This document shows positions 12,728 through 24,360 of a stretch of 64,000 nucleotides of DNA, one piece after another (the first letter of the stretch is position 1; each line of letters starts with the position of its first letter). The stretch lies in assembly GCA_006937955.1 (NCBI GenBank), contig SSNP01000010.1:4724697-4788696 (forward strand), written 5' to 3'. The notes beneath the pieces are model-generated. The model had not been told where the DNA came from. It did no database searches and saw only the letters and a program-made list of their open reading frames with translations. The position numbers were made by a program, and so were the translations under genes. The DNA is from Pachypanchax playfairii. Taxonomy: Eukaryota > Chordata > Actinopteri > Cyprinodontiformes > Aplocheilidae.

Positions 12728-13289
12728 ATGTCGGTTTCAAATGGCAGGATTTTCATGCAGACTTTGCCCTGATTTTCTCCTTATGACAGACCCCGATTAT
12801 CGGACTGGCTCTTAAGATAATCCTAACCAATAATCTTGCCATGTGTGGTGTGTTAAGCGCAATCATGTCCGTTGGCAAGGATGTTTGATCACAAATTGGG
12901 GATATCAAACATGTTGGGATTGTCTTGGCCCAATATTGCTCTGTGTGTGATGTGTTGCAACGAGAACTAATCATGCAGCCAACTCAGTGCAGCATGTAGC
13001 CAATCAGGATGCGAGGTGCTGTGAGGTTTCTTCTTCTTCTGAGATTTTGTGGCATTTGTCAACCAGCGGTGCACAGATTTCAACCCGAAGTCACACAGAT
13101 TTCACAAGGTTTCTGTGTTTTGCAAGTGTTTTGCAAGTGAAATCACTCCGTGTGTGATGTGTGGCTATGACATGATGAGACACCACACACAGTAGGAGCA
13201 GAACAGGAATATGTCCAATTTTTTTCAATGTATGTGTGGTCCGAAACTCTTGCGACACAGTTGAAATCCTGCCGTGTGAACAAGGCTTA
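12728..13289. mobile_element. degraded MITE, about 560 bp
   Basis: The left end (ttcaaatggcaggatttt) pairs with the right end, whose reverse complement reads ttcacacggcaggatttc, giving imperfect inverted termini. Internal direct repeats of the type tgtgtgtgatgtgt occur near 12942 and 13149, with a variant near 12840. A 'ttttgcaag' unit is doubled near 13120. There is no transposase. The style (subterminal tgtgtg repeats, 'gcaggattt' ends) resembles fish hAT-type non-autonomous elements. Exact ends and target duplication are not clear, so the boundaries are good to about 10 bp. Confidence 0.5.
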
Positions 13290-16200
13290 GAGAGCATAAT
13301 ACATCTCATTTAAAATACAGAGAAGCAAATTATTTATAACTTTGTACATGTTGTAGTTTTAAATGAGATTTGCAACTGTTTAAAACTGTATATTATGTTT
13401 GTCTTAATTTGTAGTTGTTTATTTAGCTGTTCTGGATGTTCTATAATTGGTTGCTTGAATTTTTTTTATCATTGTCACCTTTATTGATGAGGATGAAATA
13501 GAGGTCACATTAACACACTGTGACTCAGTGAAGTAGGTGAAGACAAATTAGTTTTTGTCTTCCATGTCTGAAAAGTTCTTAAAAGAAATAAGTTTGTCTT
13601 TCAGCTCTTAAATAACTTCTTGTCCTTCTTCCTGTTCTATTCATTTATAATGAATCCGGTTCTGAAAATGTGAAAAGTTTAGGGAGGGTTGAGAACAAAA
13701 GTCAGTTGGATCACTTTTTCAGTGATCAATAACATCTGATGTTAAGTTTTGTCATGGAGTTTTCATCACTCAGTGCAGGTGACAGCACCTTTAAATTCTT
13801 CTCTTTCTGGAAGCTCTTTTGTTGCAGCCAGTTTTATAAAACGTACTCAAATGAACTCCATTTTTTTTCCCACGGTCTTTATCAGTCCTGTCCAAACACC
13901 CTAAGGTTCTAAGAATGAAAAGAGAAGGATGATCTTTCCTCTTCTCATTAGGTTCAAGCAAAGAACCTTCTTTTTTTCCCTCACAGCCATCTCAGCTGCC
14001 TTTGTCTCCCAATTCTGTCTCCTGTTCAGACGGCAGTATTCGTGATGTAGCTGGTGCTTTACTAGATGTTATCTTCCACTGTGATACTGATGTTCTGAAA
14101 ATGGTACTTTTACAGGAAAAAGAGAACTGAATGTGCCTTTCTTCCCCTCTGCTTGGCTGAAATGAACTTATAATACAAACCGTGGCATATTTGATAGAAT
14201 AATTTGTAAGTTTCTAAAAGCTCTGACCTTTAAACAGAATGAGCATGTTCCTTAAAAATCCTTCTGTATGGAATTCTGTACATGTTGTCTAGAGGAAAAC
14301 ACAAGTAGCTAAATGGGAAAAGTGCCAATTTTATTTTTGTCTTATTAATATAACATGATAAAATATCATGTAAAATCATTACTTTTTGCTACCTATTTTT
14401 TTAATTAAAATTTTTGAAATATTTTGGTTATATCAGGTTTTAAAGGGTAAATCTAGTTTAAAACATCAGCATAGCTAATTTAACTAAGATTGGCAAATAA
14501 TCTCAGTATCTTTTTACTTACTTGCTATTTACTGTCACATTGCAGAAGTCTGTTGATTTTCTCATTTTCACATGTTTGTGTTCAGTCTAACTATTATAAA
14601 CACAGGAATCTAGAAAAAGAAGTTTGGGGGTTTATCATGTTAAAGCTGTATTACTTATCATTCCACAACAGAATTGTACAACGTTTTTGCTCCTCAGGTC
14701 AGTTTTACTTAATTACCTTGTCATATTTTACTCTTCACATTGTTCTGTGGGTTCAAAAAATATCTGGATGCAATAATCGATGATGTGTTAAAGTGTCAAA
14801 GAAAAACAAGACCTAAACAAAAAGTTGTCCAAACTCATAAACAATATTATTTCACCTTGTTTTTGGCTAAAATCAAATATGACACCTTTGTAACTGTAAC
14901 AGGTTTGCACTAATACCCAGACAAAATCAGCAACTAGCTAATAAAAAACATGTTGGAGCAAACGACTTAGAGAAAATGACAGTGAACATAAAAACATGTA
15001 TTTAAATGCAAATAAATAAAGTACAAGCTAAAAATGCTCCATATATACTGTAAGTGAGAAAGTGTTGAACATGAATTTTTCAGTCTCTTACAAAGTTTTT
15101 CCAACTCCCTTGTGCATGACAGACAGCGGATAATACTCTGCTCAGTGCATCTAATAAGGTTCTTTTCTAGTGAATTTTATTAGTTTTTTCTCCCATTTTA
15201 CTCAGCTGGAATAAAGTGTTGACTGGGAAATGTATTTTGTTTTTTATAAGCTTTTATTTTGTAGATCTTTATTCTTTTCCTGTTTTGTTTCTGTGCTTGT
15301 TATTCATTGCTTAGTTGTCTGTATGAATTAACCATCAGTTTTACATATTTTTGGTCAGTTAAATTGCTTTGTATATCCTTAAAGGTGAAAGGTCAACATG
15401 TCATTTTCACCAACGGTCAGCACACAGTTGTCTTATAGTGGTTCACTTCTATAATTTAGTGATGGAAAGCTGCATGTTTTGGTCAGATGGGATGAAACAC
15501 ATGAAACTGATGACACACCTGTGCAGAGGTCTCTCACTACACTGAGTGTTGTCCTCAGTATTGCGTAAATTAATAGAGAACCATGAACCATATGTACATG
15601 TCTCATGCTGCTTATGCACATGTGCCGAGGAGTGTTCTTTTTTTAAAAAGTTTCATTTAGATGGTAACCATCCATCACCGAGAAGAGCAAAAAACCAAGA
15701 GTGACATGCAATTACAGTATGCAAATTTGTGTTCTTTATTTATCAGGGTTTCACTATTCATTTACTTAATTAACTACACTGGACATGAAGCATCATGAAT
15801 AGATTGCTGTATACTTTCCAATCACAGCCAATAATGCAATATATTATCAGCAATAACTTTAATGAGACAAGTGAAGTGAGACTACTCATCATTTCTAGAT
15901 GAATGGCATATTAGGGATAATAAAGCACAGCAAGTTGTAAATATGGATCAGGTAAGTTAGGATTTGTGAATTCAGAGGAAACCTTAATTTGATGTGCATG
16001 AAAAACTTCACCTGTGTTCAGAGAAAACAAATCCACATTGTCTGTCTGCCACTTGGTTAATATAAAGAGAACAATTTACCCTTGTTATTGGTGCAAATTA
16101 GACATTGTTCTCAAATAAAATGTAATTAGATGCTTAAAAGAGAGCAATCAGACCCACTGAACCCATTTTACATTAATGAAAAGTGATAGCGCCTGCTAAT

Positions 16201-16570
16201 ACAACACATTTATGGCTGAACATGAGCACAGCAAGTCCATATTTTGAATTAAAGTCAATTCAGATATCAGTCTGTTATAAAATGTCATCTATCAAAAATG
16301 TATACATCTACTTTTTGACCTCAGTCATCTTGTCCCAAAGTCAGAGACGTACAATGTGAATAATGAAAGTCCTGATCTTTAAGTCTTTCTGCATCTCCGT
16401 GGCAACCAGGAGCAGCTCCATTAAAGAATAAAAAACGAGTCTCTTTTGTTGCCTCCAGAGTTCCCCATTATTAAAGGATCCCATTAAACGACAGAAGGTG
16501 ACTTTTCCTTTCAATGTGACGGCACATGGAAAGAGACCCCTGTCAGGTTGGAGATGGAAGCCTCTGATGA
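13290..16570. other. non-coding DNA, no gene seen
   Basis: No convincing coding sequence. A segment at 15899-15952 on the + strand ends in a strong donor (GATCAG|GTAAGTTAG) after an AG at 15898, but its acceptor is poor and I treat it as chance. The part from 16081 is listed separately as a possible conserved element. Confidence 0.45.
16081..16260. promoter_or_regulatory. candidate conserved non-coding element
   Basis: The patch is homopolymer-free and complex, with homeodomain-type cores (gtaattagatg, cattaatg, gctaatac) and no open frame. It looks more like a constrained enhancer than the low-complexity DNA beside it. This is inference from composition only, and conservation cannot be checked here. 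Confidence 0.2.
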
Positions 16571-16597
16571 GGGTGGTGGTGGTGGTGGGGGGGGGGG
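16571..16597 (+). repeat. GGT microsatellite with G tract
   Basis: (GGT)n runs directly into an 11-base G run, making an almost pure G/T strand that could form a G-quadruplex. It lies 66 bp from the low end of the candidate exon at 16663-16722, on the downstream side of its minus-strand donor. Confidence 0.85.
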
Positions 16598-16662
16598 CTT
16601 CAACCCGAGAAGTAAGGGCTTATTGATTGACTGAGCTGCATCTCCTGCACTCTGTCACTCAC

Positions 16663-16722
16663 CTGTGGTCATTTTTCCGTGCGACTCTCTTTTCTTCTGA
16701 TCACTGCCGATCAGCAACAGAG
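16663..16722 (-). other. candidate 60-nt cassette exon, unknown gene
   Basis: The minus strand shows an acceptor (atatatttttcacag) at 16722/16723 and a strong donor (CCACAG|GTGAGTGAC) at 16663/16662. The 60-nt segment (a multiple of three) has a single open frame: two carried-over bases, 19 codons, then one base. It contains the basic stretch SDQKKRESHGKMTTG. It is richer in CpG than its flanks. Symmetric phase and short length fit a cassette exon. The donor context ATGACCACAG|GTGAGTGA is strikingly like that of the candidate exon at 637-740 (ATGGTCACAG|GTAAGTGA), although their entry phases differ, so they cannot be directly adjacent in one frame. The gene is not recognised. Confidence 0.3.
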
Positions 16723-16878
16723 CTGTGAAAAATATATTTGCAAAGTTTATTTTTATTTTATTTTACTACAAAATGAAATCATCATCTGAAAACAGCATTT
16801 TGTATTTACTCAACTTTTCTTTGTTGGATATTAAATTTGTTTAAAGTCTAACAAAAAAGCAAAAACAAAAGAAATTTT

Positions 16879-16912
16879 ATGAGGGGCAAATACTTTTTTT
16901 TTTACAGTGTTG
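16879..16912 (+). mobile_element. possible Tc1-type terminal scrap
   Basis: The string tgaggggcaaatactttttt followed by a T run and acagtg resembles the right terminus of fish Tc1-like elements (gcaaatactttt...cactgta). No left end or transposase sequence is seen nearby, so this would be a lone, eroded end. Confidence 0.25.
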
Positions 16913-18483
16913 CATTTCCCAAAAGGATTTCGACTTGTGCCCCATTTAACTTCATTATTGCGGACTTGACATCCAGTCCACATGAAACTGATACTTCAAC
17001 CCTGCATGTTCGCCATCCTCCGGTTGAGACTCTTTCCCTGTCTCCATCTATCTGCAGCTCTTCACCCATCTTCTCGTTACTTTCATTCTTCTTCCCTGTG
17101 GTTATTCTGTCACTGTCTTTCTTTTTCTCATGCCCTCCCCGTTGTGCCCACAAATGCAGCTCAGCAGCATTGATAATAGTCTGACAGGCCACAGTGGTGG
17201 GCTTACATCAGCTCCACAGCCCAGTTCCTTCTTCCCCCAACTCAACACCTTGCCTTTGTCATCAAGGTCACCTTTCTGCCCATCAGCTCAGCGAGAGAAG
17301 ATGTCAGGCTGCGAATGGGAGGCATTCACCTGCCACTTCAAGTTTTCTTACTGAGGTTTCTTACACCTACAGTGGGTTTAGATTTAACACGGTGTGACCA
17401 GGCTGCAGGCAGAAAGTAAAACATGAATTATCTGCAATGTCACTCAAATATATAAGTGTGTTTTATAGTTTTAATATAAATATTAACCACATTTTTGTCT
17501 CAGCATTATTTCCAAATGTAATGCAAAATGTTTTATGCTATAAAACACATCCAGATATTAAATCACAACATTATAACATTTCAAATGAAGCTTGTTGGTG
17601 CTACACTTGCTTTGGAAAGGAATCTCATTACACTTGTTTGGTTCTACAAGATATTCATCTTACTTTTATTAGTTTATTAACATGCTACAGAATATAGACC
17701 TCATGCTGAGTGTATGCTCTCATATATATCCAGCTGATAAACAGAATTCAGCTCTAAATAACTGTTTTTGTGTGTTTTTAAAATAAGTTATTTTTTATCA
17801 TCTCCAGGAGTTACAATTGACACTACCACAACTCAAATGTAACCTCAATTAGCCTCAATAAGTGTGTAAGTAAAAAGAAAATGGTCCAACTTTTTTGTGC
17901 AGTGGATCAGAACAATTGGATTTTACTGGAGTAAATTTTTAACTGACAAAGAAAAACCTTGGGCAAATGTTTCGTCTGTCCCGTGTGCAGTGTGTGGACA
18001 AGCATGGTAAACACAGAGCTAATTTCATAATACAAATCACTTCCTGTGAAAAGGGAAAAAAAATGTTTTTCATCTTGTCATTCTTTGAGTCTCACCAAAC
18101 AGCGACTTATGATAAAGATTTACATGAGAATATATTGTAAATCTACATAAATGCTATTGTCGCTGTATCAAGAGCAGTCAAGCACTGCACAACCCCAGAA
18201 AGGAAAAGGCAAGTCTACATGCTGTTAAACATTTAAAAGGGATGTAGTGTGGGACTTAACAAGGGGATTTATAGTGAGAAAGTCCCTAAAAATTTCTTAA
18301 ATTCACATTGCTGCCTGGAAAAGGCACAATTAGGTAGTAAAACTGCAATTACATCTGTAAGGCATTACCTGGCTAATATAACTGAGCTGACCAGAAAAAA
18401 AATGGTGACAATCAAGAATATTTTGTCTTATAGAATGTTTACATACATCATATATACCATAACTTATGTATATTAATTAATGT
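16913..18483. other. non-coding DNA with an exon-like patch
   Basis: A long pyrimidine-rich tract ends in tgcag at 17159 and is followed by a + strand frame of about 65 codons ending with TGA at 17352-17354. It is Ser/Pro-rich with no recognisable domain. It could be a terminal exon of an unknown gene, but composition alone does not support it. The rest to 18483 is plain AT-rich DNA. Confidence 0.3.
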
Positions 18484-18786
18484 GGCAGAAGGATGGTGGT
18501 GCAGCTGTTAAGCACTGATTTTTTACAGAAAGAAGGTCCTGGGTTCAAATCCCAGTTGGGAACTTTCTACATGGAGTTTCCATGTTCTCACTGTGTATCC
18601 ATGGGGTTTCTCTGTTCCCTCCCACAGACCAAACATGCATCCTTAATTAACTGATAACCTTAAATCAGACCAGGTTTGAGTGTGTGCATGTCTCTTATTG
18701 TCTTCGTGGCCTTGTGATGGAGTGGCACCCTGTTCAGTGTGTCTCCCGCCTGTTGTTGCCAATCGAGACAGGCTCCAACCACCTTA
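18484..18786 (+). repeat. tRNA-derived SINE (V-SINE/DANA-like)
   Basis: A tRNA-like head has an A-box-like stretch (tggtggtgcagctgttaagc) and a B box (ggttcaaatcc, 18542-18552). It is followed by the central domain typical of vertebrate V-SINEs (tggagtttccatgttctc, then ctcccacagaccaaacatgc). The tail resembles a LINE-derived end (gatggagtggcaccctgttc, then gacaggctccaacc). The copy is diverged throughout and has no poly-A or clear target duplication. As a SINE it has no coding capacity and depends on a LINE partner. Confidence 0.75.
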
Positions 18787-20985
18787 AGCCAAATTCTATA
18801 ATTCTATATAGCTCTGTCAGGAATGTGGTCACTAAGTGCACAACAGTTACTCGTTGTGATCTTCATCCTTACTTCTGCATATGTTGGTTTAGGTTAGGAA
18901 CATTCCAAGCATCATTCAACATGGTAAACACTACCAGTGATCTGCACACCTGCTGATTATCACACTAATGACCACAGGCCCAACACTTCCCAAAGCAGCT
19001 GTGAGTGAAAAAGATCAGGAACCATTAGCTGACACCAAATACATTATGATAGTAATGATTTATAAAAACTGGCCAAGAGCACTGGGGCATTTTCTTCTTT
19101 TACAGGCCTTTTTTTCTAATTTGGTGAAAAACAGCATTGCCCATTGATATAAAAATAAGTTATCTGACTCTGATTTGCATACAATTTTCTCAAAACAAAA
19201 ACTATATTTTATCAAGACTTTAGCTAGGTTTTAACAGCAACCACTAGGCTGACATAAAATAAAAGGGAAGAAGAAATGTCTTCATTATAAATCACCTTTA
19301 TAAATGACTGAAATGTTGCACATGTGGAGGGTACCGTCCAGATTTTTTCACTTTCTTACACTTTAGTCTCTTTCTGCCTTGTTAGCAGACCTCACATATT
19401 TCACTCAGCAGTGACTCAGTCATATAATACTGATTCATATGTTAATATGTTCCTGAGACGACCCCCTCAAGGGTCCCGGGGAGAGTTAGAGATATTCCTT
19501 CCTACACTGCACTGCATTTGTCTTCTTTCACAGCAGCCCAACTTGCTGTGAAAAGCGAAGCTTTATCACTCCTCCCACCCACTGGATACTGTTGACCTAT
19601 CTCGCTTATTTTTCCTGCAGTGGGAAAGGCATCTCTCGGATAAACAATCCATTGAAATGTCACCAGATTCCATTGAGTCCAGAGTTGTTTTTCTTCAGCT
19701 GGAGGGACAGGCATGTTGACATCAGACATTAAGCAGGATTTCATATAATGCTATGGTGTGACAACAACACTGTATAACAGCAGCTTTCAGAAATGCTGTT
19801 CTCAAACGATGGGCTTCGAGTCGCATATTGATGCTATAAACTACATCACAGCCTGATTCCATAAGAAAATGCACAGAGCCATGGAAACAGTTTTACTTTG
19901 TGGGAGATGCATACGTTTAAATCATTTTAGAAATGCTGAAATGGTGCAGAGACAAACGTATTTGACAATGTGTGCCTTACACTTCAAAACCCAAATTACC
20001 ATTCAAAATATGAATGCACATTTTTACCTTAACATAAAGATATTGGAAAATAGACGTCCTGTCATTTATATTGTTTCCTCAATATGTTCCATCTGCAAGC
20101 ATTCAGGCTAATCTTGGATTCAGTGAAGGGTAAACAAAAGCTCTATTTACATCAAGCAATGCTTTTTAAATATGCTGTTTGAAATCAGGCAAGCAGCCAA
20201 AATTTAATATGTCACACTGAAGTGGAACACTGCTTAAAACCTGCACACTGCTTAAAACACCATTTTTAGTTTTTTTTTTTTTTTGTGTGTGTTTCAAGTG
20301 GAATGAAAATATGTCCATCTTTTAGGGGCAAGTTTAAAATTATGGGTTATTGATACTTTTATTTGTTAGTTTTTTTTATAATCACAAGTTTGCAGCCAGA
20401 AAATAAAGATTTCTGCTAGTGTATGAAAACCCAAATAACACCTTTGTGGACAACAACCTTCATTATTCCTGCACATACTAGTTGCAGCATGAACATATGT
20501 TTAAAAGTCATGCATCAGGACACGGGGAAGAGCAGATGGCTCTCATCTGCATATAACATTGTGAAGTCTAGATATACAAAAGGTTAGACAACCCATACTG
20601 TACTGCTTATAAGATCAGCTCATAGGTCCAATCAAGACACTGTGTGGCTTATGAACCACTATGGATGCATTTATTTATATTAACACCTAAAGTCAGAGTT
20701 TTTTCTTGCTAATAAACATTATACAGTTTGAAAAATACAAACATTTGGGACCCAAAATTTTCTATCTAATCATTATGTTTTATGAGTTTATGTAGGGTGA
20801 ATAACAAGAATATGAATAAAAAGTAGAATCATCCTGTTAACTGATGTCTTTCCTTAGTTTCCTGCTGATTTACAGGCTGATGTTTCTATCTGTGTTTGGT
20901 AAACTACAGCTGTACGTTGCACTGGGGTTTTTGTCATCTCTTGTTAACTGCATTAAAAGCATCAACTTCTCATGGACTCAGATTA
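18787..20985. other. non-coding DNA, no gene seen
   Basis: No domain-bearing frame. A tandem doubling of 'cactgcttaaaac' occurs near 20230-20260, followed by a T run near 20270-20284. Otherwise nothing is recognised. Confidence 0.5.
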
Positions 20986-20989
20986 GCAT

Positions 20990-21620
20990 TTGACTCACAT
21001 GCAGAACTCAGGCTGGACTCAGATTTCAGAGTTGTTAAACTGACTTTATTTTCAACAATGATCAAACTCAGGGCAATGACTCCGGGTTTCACAGAGCTCG
21101 GGAGAGTCCAAGGAGATGCACAGAAGCAACGAGTGTAATCCAGGCAGGTGCTACAGCTGGCTTCTTCTCCGCCCACGCAGCTTAACGAGCAGGTGTTTGA
21201 GCTTTCCAACCAAAGATCTTCTTCCTGAGAAGATGACTCACTCAGTACAGTCGCTCACAGAACCTGACACAACTCTTTTCCCCACGTATCTAGTAATAAT
21301 TTCTTACCTTTCAAGCAAAAATGACGCCGACTGCGGGTCTTTTCTCATATCGAGATTCTCTCAGCATTTTCCACTTCTCAAATGCCGAACCAATCTTTAC
21401 CTCCGTTGATCCAACTCAAGTTTCACCCTTTTTGTCACGCTGGAAAAAAACTCTTGGTTTGGGTCTGGACTGGAGTGTGTCTCTTGTTCTCGGTAGAATC
21501 CATGCTTCAAACGCTACTCTCTCTGCAGCCTTTAGCTAGCGATAGCAAATGCTACACCTAAGCGTGGACACGCATGACTCCATGATGCATTCGAGTGCCT
21601 CTGGAAAGTACGGTGTGTGT
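20990..21620 (-). mobile_element. possible minus-strand solo LTR or TE transcript unit
   Basis: This block is clearly richer in GC and CpG than its surroundings. Read on the minus strand it contains a donor (GAAAG|GTAAGAAAT at about 21309), an acceptor (catcttctcag at about 21222) and a downstream polyadenylation signal AATAAA inside tgaaaataaagtcag (about 21040). A 'ggactcagat' motif is repeated near 20973 and 21012. A promoter-like CpG part followed by a poly-A signal within about 600 bp is the layout of an LTR. I could not find matching TG...CA ends with a target duplication, so a cellular non-coding transcript is an alternative. Confidence 0.3.
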
Positions 21621-21624
21621 TTGA

Positions 21625-24300
21625 CCCGAACAAGCTCTATTAATATCCAATAAAATGATTTTATATGCATATAGAGGCAACTACGGTGAAAATGCCTGGG
21701 CTCTTTCTAGTGACCAGGACATTGTTGGAGCATGTATGAGGAAGAAGGTTTGTAGTTCTATAAATTTATTTGTGGTTAAACTTGCTTAGAGTCCCTTTAA
21801 AAACATTTTGGAAACTCCCCTTGTGAATAACATTTATGATTTTTTGCTAACAGTCGCAACCTGGTGAGATGGACATTGGAGCTAAATTCCATGTTTTTGT
21901 ACTTTTTCTAATATTCTAAAGTATTTCTTTAGAATTGTTTAAAGTTGATGGAATGGCCGGCGGCCTTGTCAGCCTGTTTCTAATCCAAAGTGTGATGGTT
22001 AATGAGAAAATGTAGAACAACAGAGCTGTTAGAATTCACCACATGCAGCCTGAATCCTGCAGCAGTGTTCCCGTCGACTTTAGCTCACTGTCTGTGTTGT
22101 CCTTGAAGTTAATTTTTTTCTTCGTGCTGTCTCAGCCTGGCTGCAGCTTCCCTGCCCTTAGCGACTCTAAGTGGTCAGAGGTTGAGTTAGTTTCATCCGA
22201 GGTCACCTCGCCTCCATTTCTGACTTCTATTCCTCAAAGGAGCGGTCTTGCAAAAAGCTGCCCTAGAGTTTTGATTAGTGCTCGCTCCTCCTTTCCAGAT
22301 TCTCCTGGAAGGGAGAGGATAAACTGTCAGAATAAAAGAACTGTTGTCCAATGAACACATTGCATATCAGATAGACATGAACAGACTGAGCAAGTACAAA
22401 CTGATTTTTCACTCTGCTACAGCCCTGCAGCTGCTAGCCAGATCGAAACGATGACCTTGATGCAGGGGCATTTAAAGCTGAATCTAGTGGGTGGATTTTA
22501 AACAGCAGGATTCTTTCTAAATGCTTAGATGCCAGTCAAACTCACAGCTTTGAAAATCAGCTGAATTGCTGTTCAAAGAACATAATATGTTAGTGTTTGG
22601 GTGTATGTTCTCTTATTTTAAAGAACAATAGAAAAGCTGTGTTGAGGCAGAAAAATTTTATTCTTATTAAAACTTAATTTGAAGTTTTTATTGCACTGAA
22701 AGCTGAAGAGATTGTGCTGGCTTTGGTATTTTTTGTATTTGATATTTTCATTCTAACACCGAGCAAGAGCAGCCCTTCTTTTTCTGCTACAGTGGAAGGA
22801 GGTAAAGTTTGAAATCTTGAACCTCCTGGTCAAATGTTGCAAGTGGTTTAAAAACCAATAGAATTGTAATTTAAATATTAAATTTGAATTAATTTAACAT
22901 TCTAAAGGTTTTATCTCTTCTAAAATGGGGGTTAGCAGGTTAGCAATGTAATGGTGTTCCCTCAGAGAGTTTTGATATGGATATCATCATCTTCTCTGCT
23001 TTTAAAATGTTTCATTTTGTGTTATATTAGCCTTTCTAAATGTCTTAAATATATATTTAGGCTGTTAATCTTCTATTTTTAAATTTGTCATTTTGCAGTG
23101 ACAAGTAAACAGCAGCAACCATCAGTCATTTGAAACAATAGATTGACTTCTGATGAATTATTCTGTGCTTCACAGCGTCCCTTAAACATTAATGTCTGCC
23201 GAGAAATGCAGCTATTCCCGCTCCTTTATAGATTGCTAGTCTGTGCAACTCCAACTTCTGGTTTTTGTAGCTTATGTTTTAAGTAAATTAGATGCCAGGG
23301 GTAAATAGTTTTAGTTTGCAAATGACAAATGATCTTGGTACACAGACCGATTGCAAAGCCAATGCACTGGGTAAGACAATGTGGGGAGGGATGCTGTTCT
23401 TAAACAGTTCCAAGCTTCTAAATGGTGGGTCTGGTTGAGTGCATCATACCCATGTCAGGGAACAAACAAATAAGATGAAGTGCTTTCTCAAAGTCATTGT
23501 AAAGGACAACCACACTGGCTCCCAACAAACAATGATAGATGAGCAATACATGATGGTCTGGGCTGAGAACAGGAGGAGTGTTCAATTAGTACAAGGAGAA
23601 ATGGCAGTTTAACAGTACGGTGAGAGAAGCTGGCACGCATTAAGAGACGCCAAATTGGAAACGCATACATCTCAGAGAGCTGACAACCTAATTCTCCCAC
23701 CCAAATTGGTCACAAATTTATGATTTTCCATAATTGTTCATGTTTTGACACCTCATATTTCAATTCTGAATTGAAAGACGAGTATGTAAAAAAAAGTTTA
23801 AGATGGTCACAAAGAAAGAACTCTCTCAAAAAAAGGTTGAATTCAGCCACAAACTCTACAATTCTCAACTTTGCCATTAAACTGCTGAATGCGTGGCACA
23901 CAGAAAGCTGTGCACCAAACCATTGTGAAAAGTAGCACCTTCAAAAGCACTCTGAGCAGGACTCATGAATATTTATGCACTGATTAGGTGCCTTGATTTA
24001 TCAGGCTGCAACAGAAAGGAAAGATGGGTCTTAAGGAGCTGAGGCACAAACCGAGACAAAGGTATAACTGCAGATCCTTCACTTCACATAATAGGTCCAG
24101 TAGAGAAAAATGTGAACCGTGTAGAAAACTTCCAACCTCAATCTTCAGAAGTTCACTTCATTGGTACAGAGATAACGTAAAGAAGTATAGGATCAAAATG
24201 TTTTGTATTGTTGTAGCACGATTTGCTAAGGACAGTTTTAAGACAGTGTAATCAAAAGGTAGCACTGAAGGTGTTTGTCACGAGTTGCTATGAGTTTTAC
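21625..24300. other. non-coding DNA, no gene seen
   Basis: The frames at 22043-22354 (+) and 23494-23700 (-) are Ser/Leu-rich with no domain and are treated as chance. The GC-richer patch 23500-23700 could be a conserved non-coding stretch. No repeat family is recognised. Confidence 0.4.
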
Positions 24301-24302
24301 AG

Positions 24303-24359
24303 ATAAATATATACTTAAATAAAATACATACAATTTTATGTAATTTATGTATATTTATT
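24303..24359. repeat. AT-rich imperfect inverted repeat
   Basis: The left arm taaatatatac...atacata and the right arm tatgtaatttatgtatattta form an imperfect hairpin of about 20 bp around a short loop. It could be a collapsed MITE. No target duplication is visible. Confidence 0.45.
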
Positions 24360-24360
24360 C

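Noticed and set aside
12753..13309. Two minus-strand frames (12753-12974 and 13091-13309)
   Set aside because: Both lie within or across the edge of a degraded MITE and encode nothing recognisable.
18542..18552. B box ggttcaaatcc, possible tRNA gene
   Set aside because: The surrounding sequence does not fold as a tRNA; it is the tRNA-derived head of a SINE.
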